In this document: one piece after another, positions 21,398 through 24,273 of the stretch | Layout: every line of letters starts with the position of its first letter | How positions within the stretch are numbered: the first letter of the stretch is position 1 | Origin: Spirochaetaceae bacterium | GTDB taxonomy: Bacteria; Spirochaetota; Spirochaetia; DSM-27196; SLAA01 | Length of the DNA: 24,273 nucleotides | NCBI GenBank assembly: GCA_003564775.1 | Contig: PXEI01000313.1 | Location: 1-24,273 of the forward strand | Direction of reading: 5' to 3' | The notes under the pieces: model-generated | Database searches by the model: none | Told to the model about the DNA's origin: nothing | The model's input: only the letters and a program-made list of their open reading frames with translations | Made by a program: the position numbers and the translations under genes

Positions 21398-23068
21398 ATG
21401 CAGATCTCACCACTTCAAAAAGCACGCAATGAGTACCAACCCAAGACTCCTTCAATTCTATCCCAGGCACCGACCAAGATAGCGGTCAAGTTCAGCGGAA
21501 GCCCAGCAAGCGCTAACGAAAGCGCCGGTGTACAGGAACTCTTCCCACTTACCTTTAACTCCAAGCCGGTAGAGTTTGTCGAGGGTGACAACCCGTCCGT
21601 AGCGGGAGCTCGCAACGTAGGGGTGATTCTGTCCGGCGGACAGGCACCAGGTGGACATAACGTCATTATTGGGATTCTCGACGGACTCAAGGCAGCTAAC
21701 AAGGACTCCAAGCTGTTTGGTTTCCGAAATGGTCCAGGGGGGATCCTGGCAGACGACTGTGTGGAGCTCACTCCCGAGTTCGTGGCACCGTTCCGCAACA
21801 CCGGCGGTTTTGACATGATCGGCTCCGGGCGCACCAAGTTAGAAAGCGAGGAACAGTTTCAAAAGACCGTGGAAGTCTTTGAACGCCGGGGCATTACTGC
21901 GCTGGTTGTCATCGGTGGTGACGACTCGAACACAAACGCTGGCCTTCTTGCCGAGCACCTCGCCGCTGTCGGCTCCAGCATTCAGGTAATTGGCGTACCT
22001 AAGACGATCGATGGAGATCTGAAAAACGAGCAGATTGAGGTGTCGTTCGGCTTCGACACTGCCACAAAAACCTACTCCGAGCTCATAGGCAATATCGCGC
22101 GCGACGCAAACTCAGCAAAGAAATACTGGCACTTTATTCGGCTCATGGGGCGTTCGGCATCACACATCGCGCTGGAATGTGCCCTGCAAACGCGTCCCAA
22201 CATCTGCCTGATTGGCGAAGAAGTCGCCGAGAAGGGGATAACACTCGACGCCATTGTAGAGAACATTGTGTCAACTATCGTAGAGCGCTCGAAACAAGGC
22301 GAAGACTTTGGTCTGGTTCTGGTACCGGAAGGACTCATTGAAGCAATCCCCGAGATGAACACCCTTATTGCAGAGCTGAACACCCTCTTAGCCGAGGACG
22401 AAGACTACTTTGGTACCCTGACCACGTTTGAAGACCAGGCTGAGTGGGTCAACCGCCGCCTCTCACGTGATGCGTCATACGTTTTCTCCACCCTGCCAAA
22501 TGAGATTCAACGGCAACTTCTCATGGACCGAGATCCCCACGGAAACGTGCAAGTTTCTCGTATCGAGACCGAAGAGCTCCTGGTAGACATGGTTACCACA
22601 ACTCTCCGTGAGCGTAAGTCACGTGGTGAGTTCGATGGAAAGTTTTCCAGCCTGACCCACTTCTTTGGCTATGAAGGACGGTGCGCCTTCCCGTCAAACT
22701 TTGACTCCGACTATTGTCACGCGCTAGGCCGAACCACCGCGCTCCTCATTCTCAACAAGCTCAATGGTTATATTGCAACAGTACGGGGGCTCGCGGACAA
22801 GGCCTCGAAATGGCGCGCTGGCGGGACACCGCTGGCACAGATGATGAATCTGGAGCGCCGCCACGGTAAGGATAAACCCGTAATCAAAAAGGCCTTGGTG
22901 GAGACCTCCGGTGCGCCGTTCCGGGCATTCGAAGATCAACGCAAAACCTGGGCCAAAGAAACCGTATACCGCTATCCAGGAGCGGTTCAGTACTACGGAC
23001 CAACCGAGGTATGTGACGCAACCAGCATTACGCTTCAGCTTGAACAAGGTCGTTCCGAGGCGATATAG
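21398..23068 (+). CDS. pfp: Pyrophosphate--fructose 6-phosphate 1-phosphotransferase (PFP, long beta type)
   Basis: A 556-residue phosphofructokinase that uses PPi in a reversible glycolytic step. It opens its nucleotide-like fold with GVILSGGQAPGGHNVI (75-90) and carries the PPi-type GGDDSNTNA (173-181), where the second Asp of GGDD excludes ATP. The catalytic PKTIDGDLKN (201-210) and the substrate loop MGRSASH (250-256) follow. The length and the large C-terminal part match the long PFPs of plants (beta subunit), Borrelia and Treponema. ATG 21398 follows GGAG. A 9-bp hairpin without a U-tract (23077-23105) lies just past the stop. Its -35 region matches that of glk. Confidence 0.95.
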   Translation: MQISPLQKARNEYQPKTPSILSQAPTKIAVKFSGSPASANESAGVQELFPLTFNSKPVEFVEGDNPSVAGARNVGVILSGGQAPGGHNVIIGILDGLKAANKDSKLFGFRNGPGGILADDCVELTPEFVAPFRNTGGFDMIGSGRTKLESEEQFQKTVEVFERRGITALVVIGGDDSNTNAGLLAEHLAAVGSSIQVIGVPKTIDGDLKNEQIEVSFGFDTATKTYSELIGNIARDANSAKKYWHFIRLMGRSASHIALECALQTRPNICLIGEEVAEKGITLDAIVENIVSTIVERSKQGEDFGLVLVPEGLIEAIPEMNTLIAELNTLLAEDEDYFGTLTTFEDQAEWVNRRLSRDASYVFSTLPNEIQRQLLMDRDPHGNVQVSRIETEELLVDMVTTTLRERKSRGEFDGKFSSLTHFFGYEGRCAFPSNFDSDYCHALGRTTALLILNKLNGYIATVRGLADKASKWRAGGTPLAQMMNLERRHGKDKPVIKKALVETSGAPFRAFEDQRKTWAKETVYRYPGAVQYYGPTEVCDATSITLQLEQGRSEAI

Positions 23069-23076
23069 ACATTCTG

Positions 23077-23105
23077 CAGCTGGCCGAGATCTTCTTGGCC
23101 AGCTG
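23077..23105. terminator. Hairpin between convergent pfp and DUF2779 genes
   Basis: CAGCTGGCC and GGCCAGCTG form a perfect 9-bp stem with an 11-base loop, in the 41-base gap between two convergent stop codons. No U-tract follows on either strand. It resembles the asnS/DUF188 hairpin in stem length, position and lack of a tail. Confidence 0.6.
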
Positions 23106-23109
23106 AGTC

Positions 23110-24273
23110 CTACCTGCCTTCAGCGGGTAGATCTGTGCCCTCGGCCAGTACCCTCAAACGTTGCACGATGTAGTAGAGGCCGAGCGTATCCACTGCGCAA
23201 TACTCTATCAGATTATCGCCAAGTCCTACCCTCTCCTCAGCTGCAGGCAGCCCCCGAACTGAGTCCCTCCGAGCAGCAAGATACCCAACTCCGGCTGCCA
23301 GGCCATCGGCCACCTCAAGGCTCTCGTACCCAACCTGCTTTGTCATCAGCGGAAGAACTGCCTTTAGCGAAACGCTTCCTCGTTGCTCAGGTGCATACCA
23401 CGCAAACTCCCGAAACAGCGGCAACAGGTCTACAATCCGTTCGGCAAAGGGGTCACCGAGCCGTTCTTCCGCAAGGTATCCGGCGGCCAGCAGCGAGCGC
23501 ATAATGCGCTTTTCAAGTGACGCGTCAAACACCACTATAGAGTTGAGCCCTTCAAGGGCAGCGTCCAGCTGAGCAGCAAGCTCTGCCCGCTCATCGAGCT
23601 CCGGCCTACAGTAGAAAGTCTTGTGCTGAGCTGGTGCGCCTGTCTCCGCCTCGGTATGCAGTGAGAAGAGAAACGGTACGTACTGCCACGGCGAAGTTCC
23701 TGAGTACAGTGGCACCGGGGAGGCAATTGCCTCGAAATCCAGATACCCCACCGGATACCGCAACCTGCCCACAAACTCGCGAATGAGTCCGCGGTCTATG
23801 TATGGTTTATTTCGAATGAGCGCCTCGCGTTGAATGCGCTGCCGGCGACCAAGCTTGGCTTCCTCGGGGATATCGACAATCCTCTGTATACCTTGCTCCA
23901 TAAAGCGCTCAGCAGTTCCCGAAGCCAGAAACAAGGTGAAGACATTGTCCTTGGGGAGGTCATGTCTCTGACAACTACAGTGTGGGGACCCACAGGACGG
24001 ATACTCGCTGGGCTCGGCATGCGCCAGGCTTTCCAGGAGTGAGCGTACCGAGTTAAGCTTTTTCTCAACCTCATCAAGCTCGATCTCGGAAGGCATTGAG
24101 AGCGGTACCGACCGAAAGAGTTGGTCAGGGTCTGGGTGGGCAGGATCTTCAACGCGGTACTCTTTCTGTACCAATAACACAACGACCGAACTGAGTCGCC
24201 GCCCCGAGATCCGGGCGCACAAACTGAGCACGCGTGCTTCATCGCGGAACCTGGCCTTCAGACGCAACGCTCC
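23110..24273 (-). CDS. DUF2779 domain protein, N-terminus beyond the window
   Basis: The 387 visible residues are the C-terminal part; the frame is open to the right edge, so the true start is unseen (a TTG at 24265-24267 is not a credible start). The visible part begins with a cysteine cluster, CGSPHCSC then HD (residues 94-105), of the kind found near Fe-S-containing RecB/Cas4-like nucleases. Next comes the DUF2779 core: YLDFEAIASPVPLYSG (about 177-192), QYVPFLFSLH, VVFDASLEKRIM and, near the end, IEYCAVDTLGLYYIV. The DFE, (D)AS-E and YC-D pattern looks like the three motifs of DnaQ-like 3'-5' exonucleases. A nuclease role is therefore plausible but unproven, and the family has no established function. 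It is convergent with pfp. Confidence 0.8.
   Translation of the reverse strand, partial: GALRLKARFRDEARVLSLCARISGRRLSSVVVLLVQKEYRVEDPAHPDPDQLFRSVPLSMPSEIELDEVEKKLNSVRSLLESLAHAEPSEYPSCGSPHCSCQRHDLPKDNVFTLFLASGTAERFMEQGIQRIVDIPEEAKLGRRQRIQREALIRNKPYIDRGLIREFVGRLRYPVGYLDFEAIASPVPLYSGTSPWQYVPFLFSLHTEAETGAPAQHKTFYCRPELDERAELAAQLDAALEGLNSIVVFDASLEKRIMRSLLAAGYLAEERLGDPFAERIVDLLPLFREFAWYAPEQRGSVSLKAVLPLMTKQVGYESLEVADGLAAGVGYLAARRDSVRGLPAAEERVGLGDNLIEYCAVDTLGLYYIVQRLRVLAEGTDLPAEGR

Noticed and set aside
22911..23504. Plus-strand open frame of 197 codons across the pfp and DUF2779 3' ends
   Set aside because: It overlaps two conserved genes and the hairpin between them, and its translation is low-complexity Arg/Ser/Pro-rich.

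Overview
The window (about 56-58% GC by eye) reads as core chromosome of a free-living, saccharolytic bacterium, most likely a spirochaete of the Spirochaeta/Alkalispirochaeta type. The pointers are a PPi-dependent phosphofructokinase of the long beta type, a tRNA-Thr / rpmG / tRNA-Trp cluster, a lone arginine deiminase, a beta-phosphoglucomutase/GH65 phosphorylase fusion and a DUF2779 protein. This placement is inference from gene content; no alignment was run. I see no mobile element, CRISPR array, rRNA or prophage.

Layout. 1-600 (minus): tRNA-Thr(GGU), rpmG and tRNA-Trp(CCA), an arrangement that usually leads into secE/nusG, which would lie off the left edge. 600-2196 (minus): a flavodoxin with its own promoter and a DHH/DHHA1 phosphoesterase. 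2374-5557 (plus): a tightly coupled operon glk, UDP-glucose pyrophosphorylase, hisI, each junction being an ATGA overlap. 5633-6767 (minus): dcd, an unrecognised basic 57-residue protein and a 2[4Fe-4S] ferredoxin with a U-tract terminator. 6901-10837 (minus): an amino-acid/folate operon, DAHP synthase, proA, proB, folB, with overlapping or almost touching genes. 11013-12269 (minus) arcA and 12344-13465 (plus) corA diverge from back-to-back promoters that appear to give leaderless mRNAs. 13488-14669 (minus): a HAD hydrolase resembling trehalose/sucrose phosphatases, divergent from 14818-17979 (plus), the HAD-GH65 fusion, followed by asnS. 19507-21239 (minus): manA and a DUF188 protein (4-bp overlap), divergent from pfp (21398-23068, plus). 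23110 to the right edge (minus): a 5'-truncated DUF2779 protein with Cys cluster and exonuclease-like motifs.

How the genes fit together. Much of the window is sugar-phosphate chemistry. GH65 phosphorolysis of a disaccharide would give glucose plus beta-glucose-1-phosphate; the fused beta-PGM-like domain would turn the latter into glucose-6-phosphate; glucokinase would phosphorylate the glucose; UDP-glucose pyrophosphorylase would draw glucose-1-phosphate into UDP-glucose; manA and the PPi-dependent phosphofructokinase serve at the fructose-6-phosphate node. The putative glk and pfp promoters share an 11-base string at the -35 position.

No stretch over 300 bases lacks a gene. The longest gaps (about 120-180 bases) hold promoters and hairpins listed below. 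No dramatic new system is evident. The better leads are the DUF2779 protein, the HAD-GH65 fusion, the leaderless divergent promoter pair, a perfect 12-bp hairpin inside glk, a structured DAHP synthase leader and the small basic protein.
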